Notes: generated by a model not told the origin, from the letters alone. DNA of 64,000 bases from Palsa-883 sp963847615 (GCA_963847615.1 CAWKAN010000025.1:598621-662620); one strand, 5' to 3'. Counted from the first letter of the stretch, positions 8,109 through 17,134 are shown. A program made the numbers and translations.

Positions 8109-8190
8109 CCCGGATGTTTCACGCTCTCGCGGGCGTGGCCCCGCCTTGCCGCGCCGGCGCCGCAGGCGCTTGGGCGCGCCGGACCAGGCC
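8106..8190 (+). repeat. Family A repeat, one end plus diverged interior
   Basis: It begins TAGCCCGGATGTTTCACGC directly at the methyltransferase stop codon and continues CGCGGGCGTGGCCCCGCCTT. This resembles the inverted right end of the copy at 13394-13573 (TAGCCCGTACCTTCTCAC, then GCGGGCCCCGGC). The remaining sequence to 8392 is GC-rich with no gene. Confidence 0.5.
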
Positions 8191-8392
8191 GCGCCGGGCG
8201 ATCAGGCGAACGAAAACAGGTCAGGGAAGCTGGGCGGGAGTTCCGGCAGGCGGCACAAGCGGGTAGGGCGCGGGCAGCAACGGGCCGTCCATTGGGGGCG
8301 AAAAAACCCCTGGCCTCGCGTGCCGCGGCGGGCGGTCTTGAGCGATTGGCCAAGGAGGCAGAGTATCGGGCGAGACGCTGGAGGGGATAACG

Positions 8393-9604
8393 ATGCCGGA
8401 AAGCCCGATGGACAAGACCGTGTTGACCGAGACGCGCCTGCCGCTGAACGGCATCACCGTGCTGGACCTGACGCTGGCCCGCGCCGGCCCCACCGCGGTG
8501 CGCCACTTCGCCGACTGGGGCGCCAACGTCATCCGCATCGAGCCGCCGGCCGGCGAGGGCGAGGACGTCGCCGGCCGCCGTCACGGCTTCGACTTTCAGA
8601 ACCTGCACCGCAACAAGCGCGCGATCACGCTGAACCTCAAGACGCCGGAGGGCCATGCCGCCTTCATGCGCCTGGCGAAGACCGCCGACGTGATCCTGGA
8701 GAACATGCGCGCCCAGGTGAAGCATCGCCTGAAGGTTTCCTACGACGATGTGAAGGCGATCAACCCGCGCATCGTCTACGGCAGCATCAGCGGATTCGGC
8801 CAGGACGGGCCCTATGGCCCGCGCGCCGGCGTCGATCAGATCGCCCAGGGAATGGGCGGGCTGATGTCCATCACCGGCGAACCGGGCCGCGGCCCGATGC
8901 GCGTCGGCATCCCGATCGACGACCTGACCGCCGGCAACCTGCTGGCGCTGGGCTGCATGATGGCGATCTTCGACCGCGAGCGCACCGGGGTTGGCCGCTG
9001 GGTGACGACCTCGCTGCTGGAGGCGCAGATCTTCATGCTCGACTTCCAGGCCAGCCGCTGGCTGATGGAGGGCGAGGTGGCGGGCCAGGCCGGCAACGAC
9101 CACCCGACCGGCATCCCCACCGGCGTGTTCCCGACCAGCGACGGCCACATCAACATCGCCGCCAGCTCCTCGCGCGTGTTCACCCGCTTCTGCGAGGCGA
9201 TCGGGCGGCCGGACTGGCTGGCCAAGGAAGCGTGGAAAACCCAGGTCGGCCGCAGCAAGGCGCGCAAGGAGATCAACGCCGCGATCGGCGAGATCACCAA
9301 GACCAAGCCGGCCAACCACTGGATCGAACTATTCGAGGCCAACGGCATCCCCTGCGGGCCGATCTACAGCATCGACCAGGTGTTTGCCGATCCGCAAGTG
9401 AAACATCTCGGCATGGCGCGGCCGATGCACAGCAAGGTGGTCGGCATCAAGGAGGTGGTCGCCTCGGCGATCAACATCTCCGGCTTCTCCAAGGACATCC
9501 GCATCCCGACGCCGGAGGCCAGTTCCAGCACCGACGAAGTACTGCGCTCGGTCGGCTATTCGGACGCCGAGATAGCCGACATGCGCAAGAAGGGAGCCAT
9601 CTGA
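8393..9604 (+). CDS. CaiB/BaiF family CoA transferase
   Basis: A 403-residue class III CoA transferase, moving CoA between acyl donors and carboxylic acids in the cytosol. Family stretches include LDLTLARAGPTAVRHFADWG near the N-terminus, HGFDFQNLHRNKRAITLNLK and YGSISGFGQDGPYGPR, with the expected catalytic aspartate in GVDQIAQGMGGLMSITG. GAGGGGATAACG before ATG 8393 is a good ribosome binding site. The next gene, an enoyl-CoA hydratase, starts two bases after the stop, so the pair probably activates and hydrates an unsaturated acid. It is a clear paralogue of the gene at 20983-22155. Confidence 0.92.
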   Translation: MPESPMDKTVLTETRLPLNGITVLDLTLARAGPTAVRHFADWGANVIRIEPPAGEGEDVAGRRHGFDFQNLHRNKRAITLNLKTPEGHAAFMRLAKTADVILENMRAQVKHRLKVSYDDVKAINPRIVYGSISGFGQDGPYGPRAGVDQIAQGMGGLMSITGEPGRGPMRVGIPIDDLTAGNLLALGCMMAIFDRERTGVGRWVTTSLLEAQIFMLDFQASRWLMEGEVAGQAGNDHPTGIPTGVFPTSDGHINIAASSSRVFTRFCEAIGRPDWLAKEAWKTQVGRSKARKEINAAIGEITKTKPANHWIELFEANGIPCGPIYSIDQVFADPQVKHLGMARPMHSKVVGIKEVVASAINISGFSKDIRIPTPEASSSTDEVLRSVGYSDAEIADMRKKGAI

Positions 9605-9605
9605 C

Positions 9606-10430
9606 ATGGACACGATCGTCAGCGGCGGCGTGACCGTCGAATACGCCGGCGGCAGGATGCTGGCCGCGAAGGAGGACGGCATCGGGCTGATCACCTTCAA
9701 CCAGCCCGAGAAGCGCAACGCCATGTCGGTGGAGATGTGGATCGGCCTGGGCGAGATCCTCGACGAATTCGCCGAGGACAGCTCGGTCCGCGTGGTGATC
9801 CTGACCGGCGCCGGCAGCAAGGCGTTCGTCTCCGGCGCCGATATCAGCCAGTTCGACAAGCTGCGCTCGAACGCCGACGCGCAGCAGGAATACGACCGGA
9901 TGACCGGCGTCGGGCGGGCCAAGTTCCAGGCGTTCCGCAAGCCGACGATCGCGCGCATCCGCGGCTTCTGCCTGGGCGGCGGGCTGGCGATCGCCATGCA
10001 GACCGATCTGCGCATCGCCGCGGAGGACAGCCAGTTCGGCATTCCGGCGGCGCGGCTGTCGATCGCCTATGGCTTCGAGGGGCTGCGCAACCTGATCAAC
10101 CTGATCGGGCCGGCGCATGCGCGGATGATCCTGTACACCGGCAGCCGGATCGACGCGGCGGAGGCGGAGCGGATTGGGCTGATCAACAAGATGGTCCCCG
10201 CCGAGGATCTCAACGAGGCGGTGCTGAGCATCGCGCGCACCATCGCCGACAACGCGCCGCTGTCGGTCGCCGCGTCCAAGCTGACGATCACCGAGGTCAT
10301 GAAGGACCCCGCCGACCGCGACATGGCGGCGGTGCACGCCGCCGCCAAGCTGTGCTTCGACAGCGAGGACTACAAGGAAGGCCGCCGCGCGTTCATGGAG
10401 AAGCGCCCGCCGGTGTTCGTCGGGCGATAG
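9606..10430 (+). CDS. Enoyl-CoA hydratase/isomerase family protein
   Basis: A 274-residue crotonase-fold protein. The oxyanion-hole segments are KRNAMSVEMW, the first half, and IRGFCLGGGLAIAMQTDLRI, the second; acidic residues typical of hydratases (FGIPAARLSIAYGFEG) follow. It hydrates or isomerises enoyl-CoA esters. Its start lies two bases after the upstream CoA transferase, so the two are one operon. The stop TAG begins a degenerate family A repeat. Confidence 0.92.
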   Translation: MDTIVSGGVTVEYAGGRMLAAKEDGIGLITFNQPEKRNAMSVEMWIGLGEILDEFAEDSSVRVVILTGAGSKAFVSGADISQFDKLRSNADAQQEYDRMTGVGRAKFQAFRKPTIARIRGFCLGGGLAIAMQTDLRIAAEDSQFGIPAARLSIAYGFEGLRNLINLIGPAHARMILYTGSRIDAAEAERIGLINKMVPAEDLNEAVLSIARTIADNAPLSVAASKLTITEVMKDPADRDMAAVHAAAKLCFDSEDYKEGRRAFMEKRPPVFVGR

Positions 10431-10598
10431 CCCGCTTGTGCTGGTCGGGCGATAGGGCGATCCGGGCGGCGGGGACGGTCATTGCCACTCGGCGTCCAAC
10501 CTCGATTTCCACGGTCGGGCCAACCGTCTGCGGACCCATCCGGTTCGGTTGGCGCGACCATGGCCAAGAGCCGTCGGCGCCAGGCGCAAGCGGACGGG
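10428..10598 (+). repeat. Degenerate family A repeat
   Basis: It starts with the TAG stop codon of the hydratase (TAGCCCGCTTGTG), then has GGACGGTCATTGCC, TTGGCGCGACCATGGCC and GGCGCCAGGCGC, matching the order of words in the 13394-13573 copy. It fills the whole gap to the convergent gene. Confidence 0.4.
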
Positions 10599-11615
10599 TC
10601 AACCGCCGCCCGATGTCAGCCACGGCGGCACCGGCAGGTTCTTGGCGCGCAAGAACTCCGGGTTGAACAGCTTGGACTGGTAGCGGCTGCCGCCGTCGGC
10701 CAGGATCGTCACCACCGTGTGCCCGGGGCCCAGCGCCTTGGCCACCCGCACCGCCGCGGCGATATTGATCCCGGCCGAGGTGCCGACCGACAGCCCCTCA
10801 TGGATCAGCACGTCGTAGATGAAGCCCAACGCCTCGGCGTCGGGGATCTTCTCGGCGTCGTCGATCGGCGCGCCCGCCAGGTTGCCCGGCACGCGCGACT
10901 GGCCGATCCCCTCGGTGATCGAGCTGCCGGCGACCGTCAGGTCGTTGCTTTTCACCCAGCCGTAGAGGCCGCTGCCCTCGGGGTCGGCCAGCACGATGCG
11001 GACCTTGGGGTTGCGTTCCTTCAGCGCCAGCGCCACCCCGGCCAGGGTGCCGCCGCTGCCGCAGGCGCAGGTGAAGGCGTCCACCTTGCCATCGGTCTGC
11101 TCCCAGATCTCGCGGCCGGTGCTGATGCGGTGGCCCTCGCGGTTGGCCAGGTTGTCGAACTGGTTGGCCCAGAGCGCGCCGGTCTGCTCGGCCAGCCGGC
11201 GCGACACGTGGACGTAGTTGTCCGGGTCGCGATACGGCTTGGCCGGCACCAGGCGCAAATCGGCGCCGATCATGCGCAGGTAGTCGATCTTCTCCTTGCT
11301 CTGGGTCTCCGGCATCACGATCACGCTGCGGTAGCCGCGCGCGTTGCCCACCAGGGTCAGGCCGATGCCGGTGTTGCCGGCGGTGCCCTCCACCACCGTG
11401 CCGCCCGGCAGCAGCGCGCCGCGCCGTTCGGCGTCGGTGATGATATACAGGCCGGCGCGGTCCTTCACCGACCCACCCGGGTTCATGAACTCGGCCTTGC
11501 CCAGGATGTTGCAGCCGGTCGCCGCGGAGGCGCCGCGCAGGCGGATCAGCGGCGTGTCGCCGATCGAAGCGGCCAGGTCGTCCTGCCAGCGCGTGCCGTG
11601 ATACAGTTGCGTCAT
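10599..11615 (-). CDS. Cysteine-synthase family PLP enzyme
   Basis: A 338-residue fold-type II PLP enzyme. The Schiff-base lysine is Lys51 in NPGGSVKDRAG. EGTAGNTGIGLTL is the phosphate and substrate loop, a variant of the usual TSGNTG; CGSGGTLAG binds the PLP phosphate, and the C-terminus has VTILADGGSRYQSKLFN. It most likely makes cysteine from O-acetylserine and sulfide, but cystathionine-beta-synthase-like or other beta-replacement activity is possible. It diverges from a rhodanese gene only 29 bp away, so the promoters overlap; shared control of sulfur metabolism is plausible. Confidence 0.88.
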   Translation of the reverse strand: MTQLYHGTRWQDDLAASIGDTPLIRLRGASAATGCNILGKAEFMNPGGSVKDRAGLYIITDAERRGALLPGGTVVEGTAGNTGIGLTLVGNARGYRSVIVMPETQSKEKIDYLRMIGADLRLVPAKPYRDPDNYVHVSRRLAEQTGALWANQFDNLANREGHRISTGREIWEQTDGKVDAFTCACGSGGTLAGVALALKERNPKVRIVLADPEGSGLYGWVKSNDLTVAGSSITEGIGQSRVPGNLAGAPIDDAEKIPDAEALGFIYDVLIHEGLSVGTSAGINIAAAVRVAKALGPGHTVVTILADGGSRYQSKLFNPEFLRAKNLPVPPWLTSGGG

Positions 11616-11644
11616 CGCGTCCTCATCCCGCCGGAGACAGTCAG

Positions 11645-12055
11645 ATGGTTGACAATGTGCCGCCAGCCCAGGTGTGGGAAGCCCTCCGGTCGGACCCGAA
11701 GGCGCAGCTGATCGACGTGCGGACCGAGGCCGAGTGGAATTACGTCGGCCTGCCCGACCTCGCGCCGGCGGGGAAGCAGGCCGTACTGATCCAATGGCAG
11801 GTCTATCCTGCCATGCAGGTGAACGGGAATTTTGCCGCCCAGCTCGCCGAAGCCGGCTTCACGCCGGAGCACCACATCTACTTCATCTGCCGCAGTGGCC
11901 AGCGCAGCCTGGCCGCGGCGCAGGCGGCGCAGGCGGCGGGTTTCCCGCATGTCTACAACGTGGCCGAGGGGTTTGAGGGAGGGCCCGACGGCGCCGGCCA
12001 CCGCGGCACGATCGCCGGCTGGAAGGCACGCGACCTGCCCTGGCGGCAGCGTTAG
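11645..12055 (+). CDS. Rhodanese-like sulfurtransferase
   Basis: A 136-residue single rhodanese domain. IDVRTEAEW marks the N-terminal half, and Cys82 in ICRSGQRS is the active-site persulfide cysteine. WQVYPAMQVNGNF matches a common bacterial subgroup. It transfers sulfane sulfur. It is divergent from the cysteine-synthase-like gene and followed 12 bp later by an FAD oxidoreductase. Confidence 0.9.
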   Translation: MVDNVPPAQVWEALRSDPKAQLIDVRTEAEWNYVGLPDLAPAGKQAVLIQWQVYPAMQVNGNFAAQLAEAGFTPEHHIYFICRSGQRSLAAAQAAQAAGFPHVYNVAEGFEGGPDGAGHRGTIAGWKARDLPWRQR

Positions 12056-12067
12056 GAGGCGACGCGA

Positions 12068-13396
12068 ATGGCCCCCCGCGTCGAGCCCGTCGCCTCCGAT
12101 GCGACGCTGCCCGCCAGCACCGGCGTCGTGGTCATCGGCGGCGGCATCATCGGCACCTGCACCGCCTTCTTCCTGGCGCGCAAGGGCGTGTCGGTCACCC
12201 TGTGCGAGAAGGGCCACATCGCCGGCGAGCAATCCAGCCGCAACTGGGGATGGTGCCGCAAGATGGGGCGCGACCCGCGCGAGATCCCGCTGGCGATCGA
12301 GGCGATGCGGCTGTGGGGCGAGATGAACGCGGCGGTGCAGGCCGAGACCGGCTTCCGCCGCACCGGCATCGTCTATCTGTGCAAGACGCCGGCCGAGCTT
12401 GCCAGGAAGGCCGCCTGGCTGGAGGCGGCACGGCCGTATCAGCTCGACACGCGGATGCTGACGCGCGCCGAGGCGGCCGAGAGGCTGCCCGGGCTGGCGG
12501 GGGAGTGGGCGGGCGCGCTGTATACCGAAAGCGACGGACGCGCCGAGCCGCAGATGGCCGCCCCGGCGATCGCCGAGGCGGCGCGCCGGCTGGGCGCCGG
12601 CATCCTGACGCAGTGCGCGGTGCGTGGGATCGAAACGAAAGCCGGCCGGGTCGCCGCGGTGGTGACGGAAAAGGGCCGTATCCAGTGCGACTCGGTCGTG
12701 GTGGCGGGCGGCGCGTGGTCCAGCCTGTTCTGCGGCAACAACAACATCCGGCTGCCCCAGCTCAAGGTGCTGTCGTCGGTGATGCGGACGGAACCGCTGG
12801 CGGGCGGGCCGGAGGCCTCGGCCAGCGGCGCCGGCTTCGGCTTCCGCAAGCGTCTCGACGGCGGCTACAACGTCGCGAGCTGGGCCAGCAACGTGTTCGA
12901 CCTGACGCGCGACGCGTTCCGCTTCCTGCCGGACTTCCTGCCGGCGGTGAAGACGCAGCGGCAGAGCTACCGCATCCGCGTGGGCCGCGCCTTCATCGCG
13001 GACTGGCAGATCCCCCGCCGCTGGTCGCTCGACGAGACCACGCCGTTCGAGCGGGTGCGCACGCTCGATCCGCAGCCGCATCAGCCGATCCTCGATCAGG
13101 CGCGCGGTGCGATCACCGCGGCGTTTCCGGCGTTCCGCGAGATGCGGATCGCCGAGCGTTGGGGCGGGATGATCGACGTGACGCCCGACATCGTGCCGGT
13201 GATCTCCGGGGTCGATACGCTGCCGGGGTTCTTCATCGCGACCGGATTTTCCGGCCACGGCTTCGGCATCGGTCCGGGGGCGGGACGACTGATGGCGGAC
13301 CTGGTCACCGGCGATGCCCCGGTGGTCGATCCGACCGACTACCGGTTCAGCCGCTTCACCGACGGGTCGCGACCGGCGCCGTCACCGTTCGCCTAG
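12068..13396 (+). CDS. FAD-dependent oxidoreductase (DadA/glycine-oxidase-like)
   Basis: A 442-residue DAO-superfamily protein. The Rossmann dinucleotide motif is VVIGGGIIGTCTAFFLARKG near residue 21, and the C-terminal FAD segment is GFFIATGFSGHGFGIGPGAG. It probably oxidises an amino acid or secondary amine at the cytosolic face. GGAGGCGACGCGA precedes the ATG. It follows the rhodanese gene by 12 bp, so they are likely cotranscribed. The stop codon TAG starts a well preserved family A repeat. Confidence 0.88.
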   Translation: MAPRVEPVASDATLPASTGVVVIGGGIIGTCTAFFLARKGVSVTLCEKGHIAGEQSSRNWGWCRKMGRDPREIPLAIEAMRLWGEMNAAVQAETGFRRTGIVYLCKTPAELARKAAWLEAARPYQLDTRMLTRAEAAERLPGLAGEWAGALYTESDGRAEPQMAAPAIAEAARRLGAGILTQCAVRGIETKAGRVAAVVTEKGRIQCDSVVVAGGAWSSLFCGNNNIRLPQLKVLSSVMRTEPLAGGPEASASGAGFGFRKRLDGGYNVASWASNVFDLTRDAFRFLPDFLPAVKTQRQSYRIRVGRAFIADWQIPRRWSLDETTPFERVRTLDPQPHQPILDQARGAITAAFPAFREMRIAERWGGMIDVTPDIVPVISGVDTLPGFFIATGFSGHGFGIGPGAGRLMADLVTGDAPVVDPTDYRFSRFTDGSRPAPSPFA

Positions 13397-13573
13397 CCCG
13401 GATCTCTCATACTGTCACGGGATGATGGCGATGGTCATTGTCGTGCCCCAAGGGACCAACGGGGGGTTTTCGCGCCACCGCCAAGACCGGGTGTCTTCGC
13501 CAGGCGCGAAAACTCTCTGGCGCGGCAAGGACAGAGCCGGGGCCCGCGAGAATGTGAGAAGGTACGGGCTAGC
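13394..13573. repeat. Family A repeat, best preserved copy with inverted ends
   Basis: The left end is TAGCCCGGATCTCTCATACT. The right end read on the minus strand is CTAGCCCGTACCTTCTCAC, so the termini are imperfect inverted repeats. Inside are GATGGTCATTGTCGTGCC, TTTTCGCGCCACCGCCAAG and CGCCAGGCGCGAAA. The size of about 180 bp and the lack of coding potential fit a non-autonomous mobile repeat. The left TAG is the stop codon of the upstream gene. Confidence 0.7.
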
Positions 13574-13850
13574 CCCCCGCGTCGTTGATATTGCCAGGAT
13601 TCATGCTCCATCGATCGTCCCTGGATCGCGTCGCAAGCAAGCCGCGACGTCGCCACAAGATCGGTGACGCAGAGGACCAGTGCCCCCGCACTGTGATCCT
13701 GACCGGTTCAGTACAGTCCGGCCGTGGCTCGGAGAGGGTGCGATCGCGCACCGCCCTGGCCCGCGTTGCGCGCTTATGGCGCGGCAGGGCAAGAAAGAGT
13801 TTAACGCAGATGAAGCAAGGCGATGCACGGTAGAGTTGAGGAGGGGCGCG
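13574..13850. other. Intergenic, nothing recognised
   Basis: About 280 bp between the family A repeat and the group II intron remnant. It holds no convincing reading frame or RNA. Confidence 0.4.
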
Positions 13851-14146
13851 GTGCCGCGTAAGCAGTCCGTCTCCCCTCCGCGCTCATCAAACCGGACGTG
13901 CGGATTTCCCGCGTCCGGCTTTCCGACTGGCTTCGTGGCAGGCTCACGACAGGACGCCCTTGTGGCGGCATTTGCGCGGTTGCAGCACGCCCATGGTGCT
14001 GAACACCGCGTCCTCGCGGATTTGCCGGGTGCCGCACGACGGCAGCTTGTGGCGCCGGGCGAGAAAATTACGCACGTGGTCATACAGGTGCGCCTCGATC
14101 ACCCGCTCCGCGGCGTAGTGCGAGCCCGGGCTGAAGTAGCCACACC
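13850..14146 (-). pseudogene. Group II intron remnant, maturase C-terminus
   Basis: The minus strand encodes LYDHVRNFLARRHKLPSCG followed by the end of the intron maturase (DAVFSTMGVLQPRK). Downstream it reads GGACGCGGGAAATCCGCACG and TCCGGTTTGATGAGCG, the structured RNA typical after a maturase ORF. The rest of the maturase is missing because an IS3 element abuts at 14147. It is a dead retroelement end. Confidence 0.7.
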
Positions 14147-14181
14147 TGTACCGCCCCCGGTTTCCTGGACACAAGCCAAGG

Positions 14182-15095
14182 CTAAGCCGCCTGCTTCATG
14201 ACGGCCTGATTCCAAGCGGCTCTGGCATCGGCGGGGCTGCGGAAGCCATTCTTCTCGATCAGCCAGGCGGCGTTGTAGCGAACGATAAAGTCGCGCACGG
14301 CGGCACGAACCTCGTCGATGGTCTGATAGATGCGGCCATGAACGATCTGCTCCGTGAGGGTGCGGAAGAACCGTTCGGCGACGCCATTGGTTTCGGGTTC
14401 CCCGACGAAAGCATAACTCGATCTCCTGCCCCAGAAGCGGATCTGGTTCTGGAAGTGCTCGGCCATGAAGGCGCTGCCATGGTCGTGGCGCAGCGCGACG
14501 CCGCGGGCAGCGGTGGCACCGAGATGGCCGAAGATGGTCTTGACCGCCATGCCGATGGCCTCGGCCGCGGCGTAGCGATCGCCGCGCTTGCTGACGTTCC
14601 AGCCGGGGCCTCGGCGTTCCAGTGCTCGACGACGCTGAACAGCCAGACCTTGCCGACCTGCACGGTGGCGATCTGGGTGGCGTCGGTCGCCCACATGAGG
14701 TTGGGCGCGTCGGTGGTGATGCGCCCGGTGTGGCCGTCCGGTTGGCCGGTGCGTGCGCGGTGCGGCGAGAGCAGGGCGGCCTCGCCCATCAGCCGCAGCA
14801 CGCGCTTGCGGGCGACCCGAATGCCGTCGAGCACGCGCAATCTTGCCCAGACCTTGCGATGTCCCTCGCCGTGCCAGGGCGAACGGGCGAGGTCGGCGCG
14901 GATCGCCGCGAGCAGCGCCGCATCCGACACCGTGGGCTTCGGCCCTCGCCGGCGCGGCACTTGCGTCTGCGACGTCGGTCCCGGTGGTTGCCGCCGTCCT
15001 GCGTAGAACGACGAGCGCGGCACGTCGAAGGCCTGGCAGACGCGCGCGACGCCGTAGGCCCGGCCGGTGGCGGGGGAGATCGCGGCGGCCGTCAC
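14182..15095 (-). pseudogene. IS3-family transposase OrfB, frameshifted
   Basis: The N-terminal half (residues about 1-165 from 15095) reads ARVCQAFDVPRSSFYAGRR, then the helix-turn-helix-like HGEGHRKVWARLRVL and the start of the rve integrase core NLMWATDATQIATVQ. Near 14600-14620, in HWNAEAP, the frame shifts. The C-terminal half (GVALRHDHGSAFMAEHFQNQ ... FVGEPETNGVAERFFRTL) continues in the next frame to 14182. All three DDE regions remain, split between frames. Confidence 0.85.
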
Positions 15096-15418
15096 CGCGA
15101 CCTCCTGCGGGCCAAAGGGCCGGCGTGTCCGATCCGCGCGCGCAGCAGTTCGTTCTCCATGCAGAGCTCACCGATCCGCTGCATCGCGGCGGCGAGTTCG
15201 ACGCTTTCAGCGTCGGCCGCACGGTCCTTGAGCGCGGCGTCGATCGCCGCCTGCGCCCGGTCGCGCCAGCGCTCCAGCCGATACAGCGGCACGCCGCGTT
15301 CGCGCGCGAGCAACTCGCTCGGTTCGCCGCGCATCAGGCGCAGCACCACCTCGCGCTTACGCGCACGCGCCAACGCTGCCCCGGCGCCCGAAGGCCCACG
15401 CACGGAGGCCCCACGCAC
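15092..15418 (-). pseudogene. IS3-family OrfA, N-terminus disrupted
   Basis: The stretch RKREVVLRLMRGEPSELLAR, then ERGVPLYRLERWRDRAQ, is an IS3 helix-turn-helix protein. The original start MSNPKDSNMD is still readable further upstream (about 15525) but in another frame. Between them lies a palindrome (15433-15481), so the ancestral OrfA start has been separated from its body. OrfA overlaps orfB by four bases. Confidence 0.75.
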
Positions 15419-15432
15419 GGCGCCGCAAGCTG

Positions 15433-15481
15433 GCCTGTGGGCAGCGTGGACGGGCGACGCCCGCCCACGCTGCCCACAGGT
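15433..15481. repeat. Palindromic insertion in IS3 orfA
   Basis: CCTGTGGGCAGCGTGG and its exact reverse complement CCACGCTGCCCACAGG flank a shorter inner palindrome (CGGGCGACGCCCG). The whole forms a near-perfect hairpin of about 47 bp. It sits inside the 5' part of orfA and is not part of the usual IS3 coding sequence. Confidence 0.8.
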
Positions 15482-15699
15482 CCATCAGCCGACAAATCCA
15501 TGTTGGAGTCCTTGGGGTTCGACATCTGCCTGCTCCGTTTCGCTCGACAATACCGTGTCCAGAGAAATCGGGGGCAGCTCAGAAGGAGCTTCGAGCAGTT
15601 CACCGACGCAAGCTTGCTTCGCCTTCCCGCACAGCCGCACGCGAAAGATTTCAAAGCAAACCAAATCCTGATTCTCCTCGGCCTTCCGTTTCCTCGGCG

Positions 15700-15727
15700 T
15701 TGGATTTTTCCAGCAGACTGCTAGGCT
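15700..15727 (+). promoter_or_regulatory. Probable promoter of the SDR gene
   Basis: TTGGAT at 15700-15705, a 16-bp spacer and TAGGCT at 15722-15727 lie 41 bp before the ATG. The same TAGGCT -10 form occurs before 27950. Confidence 0.45.
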
Positions 15728-15767
15728 CGCCGCCCAACGCGCGGCACGCGAACCAGGAGCAAAAACC

Positions 15768-16460
15768 ATGGCGAAAGTCGCAGTGATCACCGGCAGCAAC
15801 GGCCTGATCGGCCAGGCGACCTGTCGCCGCTTGGCGCAGGCGGGCTATCTCGCGGTCGGCATCGATCTCGGTGCCGAGGGCGCCGGCAACTGGCCGCACT
15901 ACCAGTGCGACCTCAGCGATCTCGATCGGCTGGAGACGACGCTGGCCGCGATCGAGCTCGAGCAAGGCCTGATCCGCGTGCTGTTCAACAACGCCGGCGT
16001 CTATCATCCGGACAGCGACTTCCTCGACGTGCCGCGCGCGCAGTTCGACGCGACGCTGGCGGTCAACCTGCGCGTGCCGTTCTTCGCCTCGCAATGGGTG
16101 GCCAAGCGGCTGATCGCCGCCGGCCAGACCGGGGCGATCGTCAACACGGCATCCTCCGCGGGCCAGCGCGGCAGCTCGGTGGTGGAGTATGGCGCGTCGA
16201 AGGCGGCGGTCATCAATCTGACCAAGAGCCTTGGCACGCGGCTGGGCCGGCACGGCATCAGGGTGAATGCCGTCGCGCCGGGGCTGATCAACACCGCAAT
16301 GGGCGCGCGCACGCCGCCGGTTGCCAAGGCGCGCGCCAAGGCCAGCGCGCTGGGCCGCGCCGGCGAACCCGACGAGATCGCCGCGGTGGTCGAGTTCCTG
16401 GTAAGCGACGCCGCGTCCTTCATCACCTGCGCAACGATCGACGTGAATGGCGGCGCCTGA
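15768..16460 (+). CDS. SDR family oxidoreductase
   Basis: A 230-residue classical short-chain dehydrogenase. The cofactor motif TGSNGLIG is at residues 8-15 and NNAG at 74-77. The catalytic residues are Ser129/130, Tyr141 and Lys145 (VEYGASKAA). The C-terminal NGGA is the family end. AGGAGCAAAAACC precedes the ATG. It stands alone after the IS3 scar with its own promoter. The substrate is unknown. Confidence 0.9.
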   Translation: MAKVAVITGSNGLIGQATCRRLAQAGYLAVGIDLGAEGAGNWPHYQCDLSDLDRLETTLAAIELEQGLIRVLFNNAGVYHPDSDFLDVPRAQFDATLAVNLRVPFFASQWVAKRLIAAGQTGAIVNTASSAGQRGSSVVEYGASKAAVINLTKSLGTRLGRHGIRVNAVAPGLINTAMGARTPPVAKARAKASALGRAGEPDEIAAVVEFLVSDAASFITCATIDVNGGA

Positions 16461-16510
16461 GACAGCGCCGCCGCGTCGCCCGCCAGGCAAGCGTCGTCGG
16501 AGTTCTCGCG

Positions 16511-16927
16511 TTAGGCCCAGCCGAGTTCCTTCATGGCCCAGCCGGCCTTCCAGATCTTCGTCATGTGCCGGATCTTGTCGCCGGCGAACTCCATGACATA
16601 GACGTAGTCCGTCGTCGTGCTCTTGCCGGTCGGCGGGCAGGGGCCGCCCTGTCCGGTATGGGTGGCGGAGAACACGCCATAGGCGCAGACGCTGTTGCTG
16701 TCATTGTCGGTGGCGAGCGACTTTACCGCATAGCGTCCGTCCGGCATGAACGTGAGCAGCCCCTTCATCCAGTCGGCATAGTCGCGCAGCGTGCGCACGC
16801 CGGCCAGCGGCTCGGCCTGTGCCGCGAAGCTCGCATCGGGCGTGCAATGCGCCTGGCAGGCCTCCCAGCCCTTGCCCGCTTCGCAGGCCTCGAAGAATTG
16901 CCTGGCAACCATCGTGATGGCCGACAT
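16511..16927 (-). CDS. NTF2-like (SnoaL-type) protein
   Basis: A 138-residue cone-fold protein starting MSAITMVARQFFEACEAGKG, preceded by a strong AGGGGGGGAAAC ribosome binding site. CTPDASFAAQAEPLAGVRTL and the C-terminal KIRHMTKIWKAGWAMKELGW are typical of SnoaL-like polyketide-cyclase relatives. It may be a small hydrolase or isomerase, or a ligand-binding protein; no catalytic assignment is possible. It is convergent with the SDR gene. Confidence 0.75.
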   Translation of the reverse strand: MSAITMVARQFFEACEAGKGWEACQAHCTPDASFAAQAEPLAGVRTLRDYADWMKGLLTFMPDGRYAVKSLATDNDSNSVCAYGVFSATHTGQGGPCPPTGKSTTTDYVYVMEFAGDKIRHMTKIWKAGWAMKELGWA

Positions 16928-17134
16928 GTTTCCCCCCCCTGTCATTTCGCTGGCCAACCAGCTCCCGACGCGCGGCGGGCCGGCCTGGCAGGGGCGACAC
17001 TGCGCCGCGCTTGCGGATCGATTCAACCGACATCGCCGATTGGTCACGTCGATTTGAGCGCGAGCACCTGCCCGAGCCGCTTCCCCCGCCGGCCCGGTCG
17101 CGGGCCGACCGGGCCGCGCGACGACCGCCCGAGC

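Larger units (their letters stand above)
14147..15581 (-). mobile_element. IS3-family insertion sequence, decayed
   Basis: The ends are imperfect inverted repeats: TGTACCGCCCCCGGTTTC.. on the left, and on the right, read from the other strand, TGAGCTGCCCCCGATTTC... Both continue into TGGACAC. The element carries orfA and orfB on the minus strand. A frameshift in orfB and a palindrome in orfA show that it is inactive. No target duplication is evident; the left end interrupts a group II intron remnant. Confidence 0.8.
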
